A stretch of 64,000 nucleotides of DNA from Phallusia mammillata (lineage: Eukaryota; Chordata; Ascidiacea; Phlebobranchia; Ascidiidae): assembly GCA_003260075.1 (NCBI GenBank), contig QLIY01000314.1, positions 43,502 through 107,501 on the forward strand, written 5' to 3'. Made by a program: the position numbers and the translations under genes. The notes below the pieces were generated by a model. The model did not search any database and was not told the DNA's origin. It saw nothing but the letters and a program-made list of their open reading frames with translations. Every line of letters starts with the position of its first letter. Position 1 is the stretch's first letter. Shown in pieces: positions 26,670 to 40,467 of the stretch.

Positions 26670-27680
26670 ACAAAATTAGTCACCTGAATTGATATGTTTC
26701 TGAATTGATAAACATGTTGACAATACTGAAGAAAATAAATGTCGTATCAAATGCCAAACACATGTCTGAGGTACGTCACAGCGGTTAGTAATCGATGCTT
26801 ACAAAGATATTCAACCTCTGAACATAACACTGAATGTTGTTGAACAAGGGTTGAGCAAGACGTGTTTAATCTTCCCATTTTCGCTATTCATTATGCCTCC
26901 TTTGGATGAACACAATGACTGATAAAAACGATGTTTGCGAACTGTCGTAGGCTATTCTTTCAAGAGCAAACATTTCCGCACGTTTCTGACTACTTGATAA
27001 AACGGTTTTGCTTATGTCGTAAACTGGGCTAATAAGCGGCTAAATGTATTTGTGTTCTTACTTAAATTCAATTAGGAAAAGGTAGCTAAACGTGTGGTTT
27101 TCGATAAGATTTATGCAAAAGCAAATAATCAACCACAGCAAGCGCAAACAGAAACATGTAATCCATCACAAAGTAATAACTGATCTTGTCCGGACGGGCC
27201 AAACGCGCTTTTTAGATGGGACGTGGAGAAAAGTACAACTACAATGCCGAAATATTGCCAGTGTTTGCACTGAAAAGCCTAGATAGCTGGATCCACCCTT
27301 GTGTGGACAAGTAAACACTTATCACTGATTAATTGAGGATATCATTTGTCGGAAAAATCTCACTCAGCTCTCGTTAATGTTTGCCTATAGCACCGCTTGA
27401 CTTTTACAAGAGTAGCCTATATACTCTTTTTGGTGCCACATTTTTTGCTATTCTTTGGCTTGTAAGACTTCACATTTTTAACTTCTTAAATTATTTCTAT
27501 TTCCCTTGATTCCATTGAACAACTCTGGTTACCATAGTTTCGTCACTGCGAGTTGCACAAAATGGTCTCATTCAGTCAGAATGTTCGCATATGAATCATT
27601 TAATGATATGCTTTTCTCTGTCAAACACGTGTTGCTGAATAGGTGAAAAGCTTATTACTTCTAATTTGATGAAATTGGAT
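26670..27680. other. Gap between coiled-coil exons, no exon located
   Basis: Intron or intergenic sequence between the 26660 exon and the candidate 5' exon. I searched the minus strand for a phase-compatible linking exon and found none I could defend. Confidence 0.4.
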
Positions 27681-27685
27681 AGGCT

Positions 27686-27903
27686 TACCTTCTTTGTTCA
27701 GTTTCCTTAAAATTACTGGTACGTTCCAATAACTCAGCGACAGGTGGTTTTCTTCGGCCGAGTTTCCGAACGATTGTTCCATTCACAAAATTACGTCCCT
27801 TCCAGTAAAGTGTGTAGAGTCTACCTGGCATTAAGGTTCTACAATGACAAAATTCGTTTCTCAACGGAACTTTATAGTCATATGATTTCTTCTGTTTGCT
27901 CAC
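27686..27903 (-). CDS. Candidate 5' exon, basic protein segment
   Basis: Open for about 73 codons and ending at a strong donor (AG|gtaagc at 27686). The first in-frame ATG is at 27831 (MPGRLYTLYWKGRNFVNG...). Rich in Lys and Arg with a KLGRRKPPVAELLER stretch. It could begin the coiled-coil gene at 23644-26660 or belong to a separate gene; the phase does not fit directly. Confidence 0.4.
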
Positions 27904-28623
27904 GACAAGAGCGAGTTGCTATGGGCCTTTCGCAGTCGCGCTTAACATGCTGACGCACAAACAGGCAGTATGCTAAAACAAACGAGTCGTAAATCTGTGT
28001 GCGTCATGTTGTGCAGTCGCTGTAAAAAAAGGTTTATTGCGTTGATAAGCACTATAACTTAATTTCAGACGGAGGAAAACTAATGTCGTCAATCGTTTGT
28101 TTCTTAACGCGGAAGCAAAACACCAAAACTGTTCACGAAATACCGGACGCCTCTACTGCCGCGGGTAATATGTCCAACTAATGCAATCGGGAGTTATTTT
28201 GTAACAAACAACGCACAAGTCATTCGTTTCTTGCATGCTCCTGCTGTTTGCAGTACACACATATCTACAGCTAGAACATAACACGTACCCTGTCTGGCGC
28301 CGAAGGCATCATAAGAATAGGGTCAGATTTAACAAGGCAGTCTTTGACTTAACTATTAAAGCGAGCACAATACACCCAAGCCAAAAAAGATGCGTGGCTA
28401 TTTATTGCAAAAACAATGAAAAAGTGTTGCGCATTATTTGGCAGTAGAAATTCTACTAGCAATGAACCGTGATCATAGCAAGTAGTGGAACTTGAAATTT
28501 AGAAAAGTTGAACTTGAGCAGCATTCAAATATCCTTGGAGAAATTCTCGCGCTTTTACGTCGATGAATCCCACCATTCCCGGAACCTGACAAACAAATGA
28601 TTACAATGATCGATGGTGTATAT

Positions 28624-28875
28624 GAGTAGTTCTCAAACTGTGCGTCGNTTTGGCTTAGGTCAGTAGTTTTCAAACTGTGCGTCGCGACGACCTGGTGCGT
28701 CGTTTCAATTTTCCAAGGGCGTCGCAGAATATTTCCGTTTCGTAACTTTTTGTTATTGTATCAATAAACACAACTTAAATAATAAGTTTCTTAATTAACT
28801 TTTATTTGCTGGTGCGTCGCAAGTCCAGAAAACTTTTCCAGAGGCGTCGTAACAAAAAACGTTTGAGAGCCACTG
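28624..28875. mobile_element. hAT-type MITE with internal join
   Basis: Flanked by the perfect 8-bp duplication gtgtatat (28616-28623, 28876-28883). The left end (gagtagttctcaaactgtgc) appears twice, either side of the N at 28648, which suggests an imperfect contig join inside the element. Same family as 17324-17535. Confidence 0.8.
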
Positions 28876-28883
28876 GTGTATAT

Positions 28884-29660
28884 TATTAAAAGTTTTTGAC
28901 CGCGAGATACAATGTTAGTTATGGCTTTAACCTAAATCTGTTCTAAATGGTATAAAATCGAATCGAGTACACAAACACACAGCGTGGTATTTTTTAATTT
29001 CCTGGGACGTTTCCTTTTTAAATAATTTAAACGTTATGTCGTCATAGCCCGATTATGCTCAAGCGAGAATATAAATCGGGATTGCTTTAACAAATAAAAC
29101 GCTACAGCTTTGGTCTGTCACAGCAAAGTAAATAAAGTTTGAATCATACAAGGCTGCACATGACGCAACACGTGCAATTAACTTTCAATTTTAAAGTATT
29201 CTCGTGAAGTCCGAGTACTTTTTATGCACAACAAATTAAACCTGGTAACAGTTTACAGCTAAATTCGTGACACGTAAGTGTTGTATGTTTTTATCAAATT
29301 GAACATGATGCAACAAAGTCGATCTCCCCGCCCCACTGGGAAACAATAAATAAAATCAGCTGTAAACTACCGAATGACGTCAAAACAATGGCGCACCAAC
29401 AGAGGCCGTTTCTCCCAAATTGTTTTTGTCTCAAAAAATGCTGCTTGCGTGTTTTTTCAAAAATTTCTTTGTTCGATTGAAAGTTAGCGGAAGACAAGAC
29501 TACCGCCTGACTAAAACAAACCGAAAAGTTTCTTACGTTTTTCCGACAATAAACGCTCTGTGATAAATTTTCAAGGTTTCTTTGTTGGTAGATTTTCTAT
29601 GTTGCTTTCGTATGTTTACCAACAAAAGGTTTAAGAAGAAAATTACAGCCACTTGTATCA
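28884..29660. other. Region between CSE1L 3' end and the coiled-coil gene
   Basis: No gene confidently seen. A minus-strand open frame at 29294-29497 contains a hydrophobic stretch but starts without ATG, so it is not annotated. The CSE1L 3' UTR must fall here. Confidence 0.4.
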
Positions 29661-29662
29661 AG

Positions 29663-32600
29663 CTAATTTGTACACATCTCACCAACCTTTCCCGGGAAGT
29701 GCTTTGCAAGCGAACCAAGACTCTGTGCCAAATATGCTTTGGGGTTTTCAACAGAAACAGGATCATGTTCACGTTTTCCCGCAAATGCCAGTTGGGAGTA
29801 AGCAGTTTGGTATCCTAAATATAAAGATTTTTATCGCTTAACTGTCTTCCTAATAAGTAACAAAACCAGCAACCAGTATTACCCGGAGTGTCTTCTATTT
29901 CAACAAAATGTTCGTCATCTGGTACAGTGTCATCTTCAGGAAGTTCAAACAAACCAATCACAGACTCCAACAAACGCGGCCTGTAACATAATTATATGAA
30001 AAGTTAAGCGAACAAGTTTGGTGCATGGAATACCAAACAATGAGGCAAAATCCAGAAAAAATCATCGTAAGAAGTGATTCTTACCAGAAATGAGAATAAT
30101 TTTCGTCCAACAAAGCTGTACATGACGTAAGAAGTTTGGTAAAACCAACCGAACATATTTTTCTTTCAGTTGTTCCCGAGACTTTTTGCAATTCGCTAAT
30201 AATTAACTTTTCCAAAACCATTCCAAACATTCTGCAAATGTAAACATAATGATTATAGACAGAGTTGCATAGTGTCAGGTCCGACTGCCTATTCGTTACA
30301 ATAGTAGAATGCCAACTCATCGGATTTTCAAACTCCGAATTCTAGTAATTATGAAGTCTTACTGCAATTACTTGCGGTTGCCTTTTAGGTTTGAAGGGCG
30401 AAATAATATTGACAACAACTTTTCAATGCACTACAGTTGAAAAAATGGTAAGATATGACTTGTATTCGCTGTTACAAATATGCTTGTCTCAGGGTCCACT
30501 GAAAAACCTTTTACAAATAATGAGCAAAATTTGTACTGTGTTTGTCAGGACAACGGACTGTCGGGGTCGGAAAAAGACAAAATGGGTGTTTCGCTGTACT
30601 TGCTGTAGTCAAATTGGTAGTGCACGTTTTTTTAGTTCTGTTGTGTTTATTACACAACCCATGCTGGTCATATTACATAACTGAGGTATTACCAAACATA
30701 TGCATACAACACTGCAGTTGTAAACCTGCCTATTTTTCAGGTTGGAATCCCGAAGACCCGAGAATACTTACCCCCCCCCCTGGTCATATTACATAACTGA
30801 GGTATTACCAAACATATGCATACAACACACTTGTAAACCTGCCTATTTTTCAGGTTGGAATCCAGAAGACCCGAGAATACTTTCGACCAAACCAGATTTA
30901 AAAAGTTCGACCGGCCTTCAAACCGTGCAATGCACACATTCGGGAAGAAAGTATTTGAAAAGTGACGTCGTGCTGCCCGGCAACAACTGTGTTGTCGGTG
31001 AGCAGTTTGGACGTAATTAATATTTGAGATATGTCATGTTATATTGTTATCTGGAATGTAATGAAAAAACTAGAGGTTTTCGATATTCCACCTAACATCG
31101 TAGCGCCAGCGTGCGGCTGTTCTACAGCTGGATGTTTGCTGAATGTTAAAATTTAGGTAAACTGTTATCAGAAACAAGCTTTCGGTGGTAACGACTACCT
31201 CTACATACCTGTCTTGAATTGAATCAATCAATCCTTGAAAGGAATCTGCACTGTTTTTTGTAATATATAGAGCGAAAAACACAAGCAATCCACGGACAAA
31301 CTTCACCGTTTTGCTTCGCATTAGTCTTTGAAAAAGAAGGGAATATATTTGCTTCATTGATGACTCAAGAACCTCTCTGAAAAACGGAAAAGACCTTTTC
31401 AAAAAACACACAAATATATTTGTAACATTTAGCTTTTTACCTTCATATTAATATGTACAGATTTGGTTTGGCCAATTGTTCTGGCTTAGCCGATAGTACC
31501 CAACTAATTAAAAATGAGTACAAATTACACATACCATTATGGTGGTCAAGATCAACCCTGATGTTAACTAAATATTATTTCACTTTTGTAGTGATATGTT
31601 TTAAACTTCGGGCTATGTGTCTTCTATGTTTGTATTACTTTACATTCTTATGTGTTAAAAATATTGGTTTTGGGCAAACACAAATGTACATCTGATAACT
31701 TACGGCTTCATGTATTCCACCATAGTGTTTAGCAAATAAAAACCATAGTGATCATTTGCCTTGGATGCTATAAGTTTCTGGAAGACTCCTAGTAGATTGT
31801 TTAGTTTTCCTGATTTGGCAATGTTATCACCAGCCTGCGATTTATAATAAAAGTAGTCTGACAAATTGTCTCATTTAAAATTTCTTCCAGAGGTTTACCT
31901 TTTCGATAAATGCTTGTACAAGTCTTACAAGTGCAGGAACATTGCCTGGCCTTTCCCACAATGCAGGATTAAGCAGATGTGGAAATAAAGTCATATAAGT
32001 ATCAGGGGCAGGAGGGTCATGCATCTCCAGCAAAAGTGACATTACTATCAGGCAACACAAAATTTAGGGAAATTTTACAACATATTAAATCTGCAATTCA
32101 AATTAGATGTGAAAAACAGTACCTTGGAAAACATAGGGGATAAACTCTGTAACATCCTGCATCAATATATTTGTGAAAATTCCAAATAGTGCTTCCTCAA
32201 ATGAAGCAACAGCTTTTTTTTCATTTCGGCATGTAACACGAATGCACAACGACAAGGCCTCAAACAAGTAGTGGTTAAAATGAGGTTTGCTGGGATTCTA
32301 AACAAAGAGTGAATTCTAAATAAATATGGGTTTAAATCCCATACATCTCGGGTAGCAAACTATGTGTGTGGAATCTGATACCAAGCCACTCAGAAACTTT
32401 TCTTTTATAAACTGTTACATAACTTGGTCAAAAACAGTTTCTTATTGGGACATTACAAATAGACATTTGAGACAGTACCAACGTTCTATCGGCGTACAGA
32501 AAAGGCTTACATTGGCTACAATCAAAACTTTGAGTAAAAAAACAGACCTGCAAAATAGGATAACAAAATTACAGACAAATTTTAATGACGATTAAACATT

Positions 32601-35600
32601 ATGCTAATTGTATAGTATGTTGCAACAAAGTTGTTGATTAACATTTGTAACTGAATGTCTGCCTAAATTTCCATACACGGACACACATATTGTGTATGGT
32701 TGTTATGGTAAATTTTGAAATACATTTACAAAGGTATGCACTTATTTCATACCTTGCTCACAGTAACCAGCTTTTGAGTCAAGCCATTCACAAGTACACC
32801 CATATATGGCATAAGAAGCTCTTGTCCCAACGATAGTACTCGCATTAACGTTTTCATAACATATTCATTTTCTTCTGACCCAGGCATTTCCAAACATGCA
32901 AATATTTTTCCGAGCAAGTTTTCCAGAACAGGCTGAATATCTTCTTTCGTTATTCTGAAATAACATGACATAAGTTAAATGTAAACTAGAAGGGTGGCTC
33001 ATCACATTTTGCTGTTGTAAATACACTATAACCAATTTCAATATGTTAATGTATTTCCTATGTTTATTTCATATTGGGTCCCATATTTGCCAACATTTTT
33101 TATAACATTGGTTTGTTTCTACAGGCATAAAGTCAAGGGTCTCCAAACAAGCGAGGTTGTATGTAATGTATTTCAGGGTTTATTACTATGTAATTCAGAC
33201 ATTGTTATCAGTCTGTCTTAGTTTAAAAGACAGAAGGGTAAATATTGGTGCTACAGGCTGAAACACAATAAACAACACCTATAAATGCCAAATTCAACAA
33301 ACTACCCAATTTCAGCTAATTGCATTGTTAAAAAATTACCCATTTTAGGAAGGTAGCAGCATAAATACAGGGGCTACAGGGTGAAACACAAAAATCAACA
33401 CCTATCAGTGATGGGACGATAGCAGGTTTGGAAGCGAGTACCGATACCGAGTACCACATGTATATACCTTCGATACCAAGTACATAGGTGTAGTGTTGTA
33501 CTTAGTTGTATATCACTGGCTAATTTATCTGCCATGGTCTGGGTTCAGGCACGCACATACACATGCCAAAAAACGTAATCTCCATGTGGTAGCGAAAAAG
33601 ATATACTTAAACCGGCGGAACTTTTTCCGATTTTGTGCTTTTCGAAGCAAATATTGGCATAACGTTGCTCGTATTCTTATGGTGTAAATCGGCCTTCGGT
33701 ACTCGCACGTTGGTATCGAAAACTGAGACAAAATATTTCGATACCGAGTACGAGTATCGATACCACTGAAATCGTTCGATACCAAGTACCGGGTACTCAT
33801 CCCATCACTAACACCTATAAATGGCTAACTTTACAAGCTATCCAAATTTCATTAAATTTTGACATTGTTTAAAAATTTACCAATTTTAGGGGCTTAGTTG
33901 GTTAAATAGTGGGCCTAATGGGGCAAACAAAACCATTGGCACAACTATGTAACTATATCTACCAACTGTAAAAGTTTCATCCAAATCCATCAAAGATGTA
34001 ATGCCAAAAGTGCATGGACGAACTTCCAAGGGAGAAAAAAGAAACAGTGAAATCAATGTGCGTCACCTTCAGGACAGTGGACCCATAATGATATTTACCA
34101 ACATGCTTGCACCAAGTCGTTCTACTCGGGCCAACTCTATTAAGTATGACTGCTAGTTTTTTTGCACACATTTCAAACTTTTAACGCAAACCAAGCGTAA
34201 CATTGATATTGTTAGTGTGTTTGTCTTCATCCTACTTATGTACCGATGTTTCATGCAAATACACAAATTGAACTCTCAATCTATATTTAATGTTTTTCCA
34301 CTGTAAGTTGAAATAATGTTGGCCCAGATTGACTAAATAATCGACAAAGCACAATACTGTCGAATTAGTGGCAAAGAATAAGTACTTACAAAGGTTTGTT
34401 GTTTTGTGATTTGATCATTAAAATTCTTTCTATGGCATGTGCAGCATATGTGTGAACAACCTGACTGGAAGATGCAAGAAGCTCTATCAAAGGACGAATA
34501 GCATGCAACAAATTGTCTCTTTCCAACTGAGTACGAAATGTCACAACATACTTTATTGAATCTGCCTTCAAAACTGAATGTTCATTGACTGGTAAAAACA
34601 AAAAAAATAGTGATTTACAATCTTTTTTGGTTAAGCCAAAATAAAAATGATTACTTTTTGCTTGATTTAACTCTGGCAAAATGTGTGAACTGAAGAAATC
34701 CTGGAGATTGACAAGTTCATTTGACTGAGTGGTTCCCAGTTTAGCTGTGGAACCTTTTTGTGCCAAAGAGGTCACCAAATATATTGCAGCATCTTTACTC
34801 TTCCAATGTTGTGTCGGGGATGAACTGTATTGCTAAATAAGTACACACATGTTTGTCACACAATAAAATGTTTTCAGAGCAAAAATAGTAAAACCAAAAA
34901 ACCTGAAGCATGATCCCAACATATTGAGAAAATATTTGTGTTACTGGTGCTTGAAATTGCTTTGTCAAACCACGGACTAAATCACATGCAGCTCTTCTCC
35001 TTGTATCAACATCTAAAAACCAACGAAAGTATTGTTATTATTACTATTTTTTGAAGTGGGTCACTGACTTTAAAATGTCTGACATGAGTGAATATTGGTA
35101 CTAAAGCACTGTCCTGGGTCATGAATTTAATAAAAAAACAGGTACTGCAATACTTGTGTATGGGGCAGGTGTGTAAATAATTAAGTGATATTAATTAAAA
35201 ATTTGACTGTTAGATTAAAATACATCAAACCTGATCCTTCTAGATCCCTTCGAATGTACTCTTCAGGATTGTCTTCAAACTGCTCTTCATCTGAGGGTCT
35301 AAACTCCATATTTGGGACAACCACCTTCAATACACAACTAGAATAGTGGTTTTCCTATATATTGCCAGTTTATATATACTACATCATAGTTAACGATGTA
35401 TCACATATACTATTTACTATATTTATAATGGATATATATTTGGCACCTACATTTCATTGGGTCACTATCTTTTTCCTGGCACTTTAAACATAATGGTGTA
35501 TATGAGTATTTCTCNCTTAAGGAAAAACTTAACCAACTTTAGCCTTAACCCAACTTTAAAAGTTTTGTCCATATTCTTTTTGCATCATTATTGTCATATA

Positions 35601-38600
35601 TATAATTACAAAAAAACAGTAAATAAGAACAGGATAAATACTTTCAATTTATTCTCATGGTTTGACCTTGGTATTGTCGTTCAAGGTCAGTTTTTAAACA
35701 CAATTTTCCAAAAGTGAAAATGTGTTTGATAACTTAATAAAACGACATAGCATAGCTGCTTAAAAACAGCTGATATCTAATCACCAACAGGACTGTCTCG
35801 TAAAACGTCCGGTGGACGTCAAGCTGAGCACTCCCGCTGCATTCACCTGCCTTAATCATAAACAAGTGAATTATTCCCTTGAGAGTTGAGACTTCTATCT
35901 GACTGACAGTGTACACATATTATGGGCTGTAAAAGTAACTATTTGGCCGATTATAGCAAATTTTTAAATACTAAACGAATAACCTACTGCAAACAATTAT
36001 TTAACATTTCAGCACATTAGGGCTTGTATTTCTGGCCTAAACAAAGCATGAAACCCTCAGATTATGTACTTGGGTCAGTACAGCCGTTTTTAATTTTTTT
36101 TGTTTTGGGGGCCTGTGGGTGAACCGCTGGGTCGTTTGGGGTCAAACTTCAGGAGGATCAAATTCGGAACAATAACTAACATCTGTGCAAATTTGAATAA
36201 ATTTAAAGCACTCCTTCTTGACCAAACGAAATTAACAAACCAGTGTTAGATAGAAACAAATATTTTGGGGGTTTAAGGGGTAAAAATGGGTAAATCTTTT
36301 TTTAAGGTACAAAATTCTTTGAAATACCTTATATTGCACCAAAAACCAAAGCATATAACTCCTAAATGAAGTACTTTAGCAAGTATAACCGTTTTAAAAA
36401 TTTTACGTTTTGGGGGGCTGTGGGTGAACCGAGGAATCCAACGGGGTCAAAATTCACATGGACCATCTTTAGACCAATATCTTTAATGTGTGTAAATTTG
36501 AAAAAGATTGAACCATTCTTTGTTGACCAAAACGTGGGAACAAATCTGCGTTAGAAAGAAAAAAAGAAAAAAAAAAAAANAACAATATGTGTCCCCTTCA
36601 GGGAAGGTGACCCATAATTAACACATAAATATTCGATCAAGACAATAAACATACTGATCACACCGTTTGTAAGAATTGATGAACAACATACAAGGCCAAG
36701 ACAGAATAAAAAAGTAAACATAATCAAAACCTTTTCACAAACTGACACCAACAGCCCTTCTTCTTCAAAAAGCGATTTGTATTGTGGTCGTTCACAAACT
36801 GACCGCAAGAATCCAATAGCATTAGACACCAACTGCAATATCAAGTTAAAATGCTTTTGGGTGTGGTTTCAATGATCAACAAGTATTTTCACTTTTTTAC
36901 CAAGTCATATTTTACTTCTTTTCCAGTGTTAACAAGCAAATTCCAAACAGCTCTAACAAATTGTGGTAAGTATGGAGCAAACTCTTCGTCATATTTTTGT
37001 GCATACAATGCAATGTTATCGCATATTTGAGACTTTAAAAGTTCAACATAGCCAGCTTCTTCATTGCCCTACAAACAACACAATTTTACTTAGAAAATAA
37101 CTAAACGAAAATGGCTAACTTTAGCCCTTTAGGCCAGCAATGTGGCCATAAGCTAAAAACTTACTTGGGCACCTTACTACCAAACAATCGTAAAGAGACT
37201 CACAAAAAGATTACAATTACCTTAAACTTATGTATGCTATTTAACAACCAACAAAAATAAACATTGCATTTATCAATAAGTCACCATTTTAAAAAATAGC
37301 ACAAAATATGTTTTATAAAAAAAAGTCAGGAAAAAGCTGCCAGCTTATTGAACCAAAAATGAAAGATTGGGTATAAATAATACTAATATATGTCACCTGT
37401 GTATGCAGAAGGGTGTTGTCTGTTGTAAGCAACATGTGAAATTGATCCATCCAAATTTTCATGTTATCTTCGAAAAATTCGGGGAGATCCTAAACATGTT
37501 GTTAAAACATAGATCGTGATGGATACATTCCACAATGACAAATTTGATTTACTTTACATTGCAAAAAAAACTTCAACTGGTTGAAAAATAAAAGTGAATT
37601 TTTTTATAAATTTAAAACTTTTGGAACATTAAACGCAAAATAAGAATATTTAATGTATTTTTTTATTCTTGAAAATTGAGTAAGGAACATATGTATCAGT
37701 GGCGCAACTAGCGGAAAATTAGGGGGGCAGGCAATGAATTACCAATACGGCTTTCCCAAAAACGATTGTATTGCTAAGTGCGTGGGGGGGGGGGGGGGGG
37801 GGTATTCTTAAGGTTTTTTTTTTCTAACCTGATAGTTAAGACTGTAGAAAACCTTGGACATCAGAACCAAAGAACTGAAGAGAATCTAAAAATGTATGAC
37901 ATAACATAAAATTGGGTTAAATCAAAAATGTGCTGTCATTATATATATGCAAGATAATAATAAGGTCAAACTAAATTCAAAAACAAGTTCAGTGAAAAAA
38001 CTATGGGCTCTGGGTAGGATATACCATATTTATTTGATTGTAAGCTAAGTTTTTTACCATCCTGTTTTTGCAGGTTACAATTGAAGGCAGCTTATAATCG
38101 AGGGCATGATTTGGTTCAAAATTCCACATAGGTTCTACTAGGTACAGTTATTTTCCTGACAAACAAATAGGTAAATAGCTTTACTACATTACAACAGAAA
38201 GAAGTATTACAAAACAATAGTAACCAACATCATTGCATGTGACTTACATTATTTTTTACACTTCAACTAGCAATGTATAATGAAGTAAACATGGTAGATC
38301 AGAAATAGCACAGCTAATTTGTACTTTGTCTCCAATATATAATATAGTTATATTTTGGGTATGTCTTGTTCATAATATCATTAAACAAAGTGGGGGGGGG
38401 GTACATGGTAGATCAGAAATAGCACAGCTAATTTGTACTTTGTCTCCATAGTTATATTTTGGGTATGTCTTGTTCATAATATCATTAAACAAAGTGATCA
38501 CCTTTAACACCCCTTTGTCATTTGAATGCTCCGATGCCAATTTTATTGTGTTTTCAAAAAGTTTCGTTAGTGGATCAGCAAAGCCATCAAGGACATATTT

Positions 38601-39759
38601 AATTTCTTGCCAGAGTTTGTCAGACCTGAACTCATGGCGATATCTTAAGGAACAATACAATTTCACCATTATAAATGCAGTATTTTTATTTGAATAAAGT
38701 AACCCAAAAGCTAAAATATAAACACAAGCGAACAATTTTAAAGTTCAGCAGGAAAACTAAACTATTTGGCAGAAAAGGGAAAATTATGACAATGACCTGC
38801 AAAAAGTATGAAACATTATCACATGTAACCGATTCAGAACATGACCAGTGTTGATTCATTATTTGCTTTCATAAATTAGACTAAATAGTGAGAACATAAG
38901 GAGGTATATACATCAGATAAAAACATTTTCAACATATATATATATAAATGGACAATAACTCAGTTACAAAACTTAAGTCTTTTCATAAAAAACAGTTAAA
39001 CCTGAACTCTGAAAACACATAACTGATATGCACCTGATATTTATGGAAATACCTTTTAAACAGAGAATGTGCAGTTTGTAAAACTCCATTGATAATGTGA
39101 AAATCACTATCAGCAAATTTGCTCACAACCTCTGGAATCAAACTTGGCCATTTATCTGGAAAATCTTCTCTACCTGTAAAAAAAATCCGTTTTATGAACA
39201 AAAACAATTGCAAAAGGGGCTCTTAAGTGGAAAGTATATCAAAACAACACTGTATGACAATGCCAACTACAACGCACCTATTATACTTATTGCTTCACTT
39301 AGTTGTTTTTGGTATTGCTCAGGACTGTGAAGCATCAGATTTACAACATTTGCCTTGATCGACGTTCGATCTTCTTCATTGATTTTGCTTGGTTCATCTT
39401 CTATCTGCACAGCACATTACCATGTAACAACGTATCTTTTCCATAAATTTACCTAAATCTTACTATGTGCCAATTGCGTTTGACAAAATTTTTGAAGGAA
39501 ATTGCAGATGCCAATGGCACTGGTGTGACTGCTTGCTGTTTACTCCCATCCTCCACAAGTTTCAATAGCATCAAAGCATAACCCTGAGTTTGTTCTACCT
39601 TTTCCAAAAACTTCTCCGCTGCAAAAAATCTCTTGGTTAATATTTGGTAAAAACGCATTTTAATTATTGCAAAAACAAACCTTGTCTTCTAATATTTGTA
39701 TCTGGAGAAAGTGTTTGCTCCAAATAACTTGCCAAGGTTTGAAAGTCTTGCTGATTCAT
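29663..39759 (-). CDS. CSE1L: Exportin-2 (CSE1L/CAS), importin-alpha re-exporter
   Basis: HEAT-repeat karyopherin that carries importin-alpha back to the cytoplasm with RanGTP. 21 exons: 39759-39681, 39618-39464, 39404-39278, 39173-39053, 38643-38502, 37885-37829, 37489-37397, 37068-36901, 36832-36731, 35324-35231, 35012-34903, 34832-34655, 34588-34390, 32954-32753, 32297-32123, 32044-31899, 31834-31704, 31376-31209, 30231-30085, 29980-29883 and 29814-29663. Phases agree throughout, giving 947 residues (human protein 971). Starts MNQQDFQTLASYLEQTL; the importin-beta N-terminal domain follows, then landmarks GREDFPDKWPSLIPEVVSKF, LKSQICDNIALYAQKYDEEF, YIRRDLEGSDVDTRRRAACD, VVHTYAAHAIERIL, LFPHLLNPALWERPGNVPAL, and IGLFELPEDDTVPDDEHF near the C-terminus. 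The last exon reads ...AKHFPGKVGEMCTN then stops, about 24 residues short of the human end; an alternative donor after PGK could add an unseen final exon. R1 and hAT elements occupy the large introns. Confidence 0.96.
30665..30885. repeat. Direct duplication around a C10 run in a CSE1L intron
   Basis: The block beginning tggtcatattacataactga at 30665 recurs at 30781 after C at 30771-30780. The copies differ by a few bases (for example aatcccgaag versus aatccagaag). Intronic, between CSE1L exons 31209 and 30231. Confidence 0.75.
32986..34091 (-). repeat. R1 interspersed repeat, inverted, in a CSE1L intron
   Basis: Read on the minus strand it starts with a degenerate attatgggtcc and ends ...gccacccttctag at 32986, like the copies at 1-2055 and 44234-45223. 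It carries a hAT-like insertion at 33406-33810. Confidence 0.75.
33406..33810. mobile_element. hAT-like MITE inserted in R1
   Basis: 405 bp. Ends cagtgatgggacga and tcatcccatcacta. Perfect 8-bp duplication acacctat at 33398-33405 and 33811-33818. The interior repeats gtatcgatacc/gataccgagtac phrases. It inserted into an existing R1 copy, so it is younger than that copy. Confidence 0.9.
36050..36620 (-). repeat. Repeat cluster ending in an R1 5' terminus
   Basis: Two related segments (about 36100-36240 and 36400-36545) share ggggcctgtgggtgaaccg-type phrases. They run into cccttcagggaag...gacccataatt at 36595-36619, the inverted 5' end of R1. A single N at 36580 marks a join. In a CSE1L intron. 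Confidence 0.55.
37784..37802. other. G19 run in a CSE1L intron (gap placeholder)
   Basis: 19 uninterrupted G between exons 37885 and 37489; no coding loss. Confidence 0.55.
38289..38496. repeat. Direct duplication around a G10 run beside CSE1L exon 5
   Basis: The block beginning acatggtagatcagaaatag at about 38289 recurs at about 38403 after G at 38392-38401. The second copy runs straight into exon 5 (38502-38643). The copies differ by a 12-base indel, consistent with two alleles. Confidence 0.75.
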
Positions 39760-40467
39760 TATGGCACCTTCGACAATGAAGAACTTTTGCAAAAATGTTA
39801 AGTCATATATAATGTTCAAGTCTAAAAATAACAAAAAATAAGGACAAAGGTTAACCAAACATGTTTTAATCTGTATATATTTGTTTAATTATAAAGGCCT
39901 TAGTTGTATCCTGGGTAAGGGACAAAAGCGATACAAACCTTGGATGCAACTCTTAAAATAGAGTAACATCAAAAGCAGAAGGGGATTTTTTTGTAAGAAT
40001 TAATTTAATCTGGGTGTCACAGCACACTAGTACAACTTGCATAGACCGGTATACTAATGGTCTGTAAACGGTATGTTTGCAACCATGTCATTTTTTATGC
40101 AACTATGTCTCTGCCTTTTGTATTGGCCAGCCACTGACTGGTTTAACAGCGAAAAAATAGGATGCCCTGACACAACTTGGCATTAGCTCTTGCATGTTTA
40201 CAATCATTTATACATATAGTAAAACACAATCTAAGCATTTGTCTGTGACAATTTAAAACATGAAAACTGATTAATAAAAATGTTTTTACAACATGCATAA
40301 GCAAGTATATATATATTGAAACATACATAACTTGCTTTATTGGTTGCCTAACAAACTCTCCCTAAAGTGTTACAATTTGGGACAGGCAAATAACATTTTT
40401 TTAGTACTCAGTCAGGTCAAGTTAGCCTTTTTGCCGCTTTATAGTCATAAGTGTAAGTCACTTACAG

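Noticed and set aside
29294-29497. Small minus-strand ORF with a hydrophobic segment, possibly a last exon of CSE1L
   Set aside because: No ATG, and neither its frame nor its sequence resembles the exportin-2 C-terminus.
29653-29841. Plus-strand ORF YQANLYTSHQPFPG...
   Set aside because: Shadow of the last CSE1L exon, whose minus-strand reading matches exportin-2.
30742-31020. Plus-strand ORF with acceptor and donor-like borders (WNPEDPRIL...)
   Set aside because: It lies in a CSE1L intron on the opposite strand, has no partner exons and no recognisable domain.
38370-38501. Extension of CSE1L exon 5 beyond GVLK (VITLFNDIMNKTYPKYN)
   Set aside because: The next conserved residues (ILFSSLVLMSKVFYSLNYQ) are encoded by exon 37885-37829, joined from the donor at 38501; the extension is intron.
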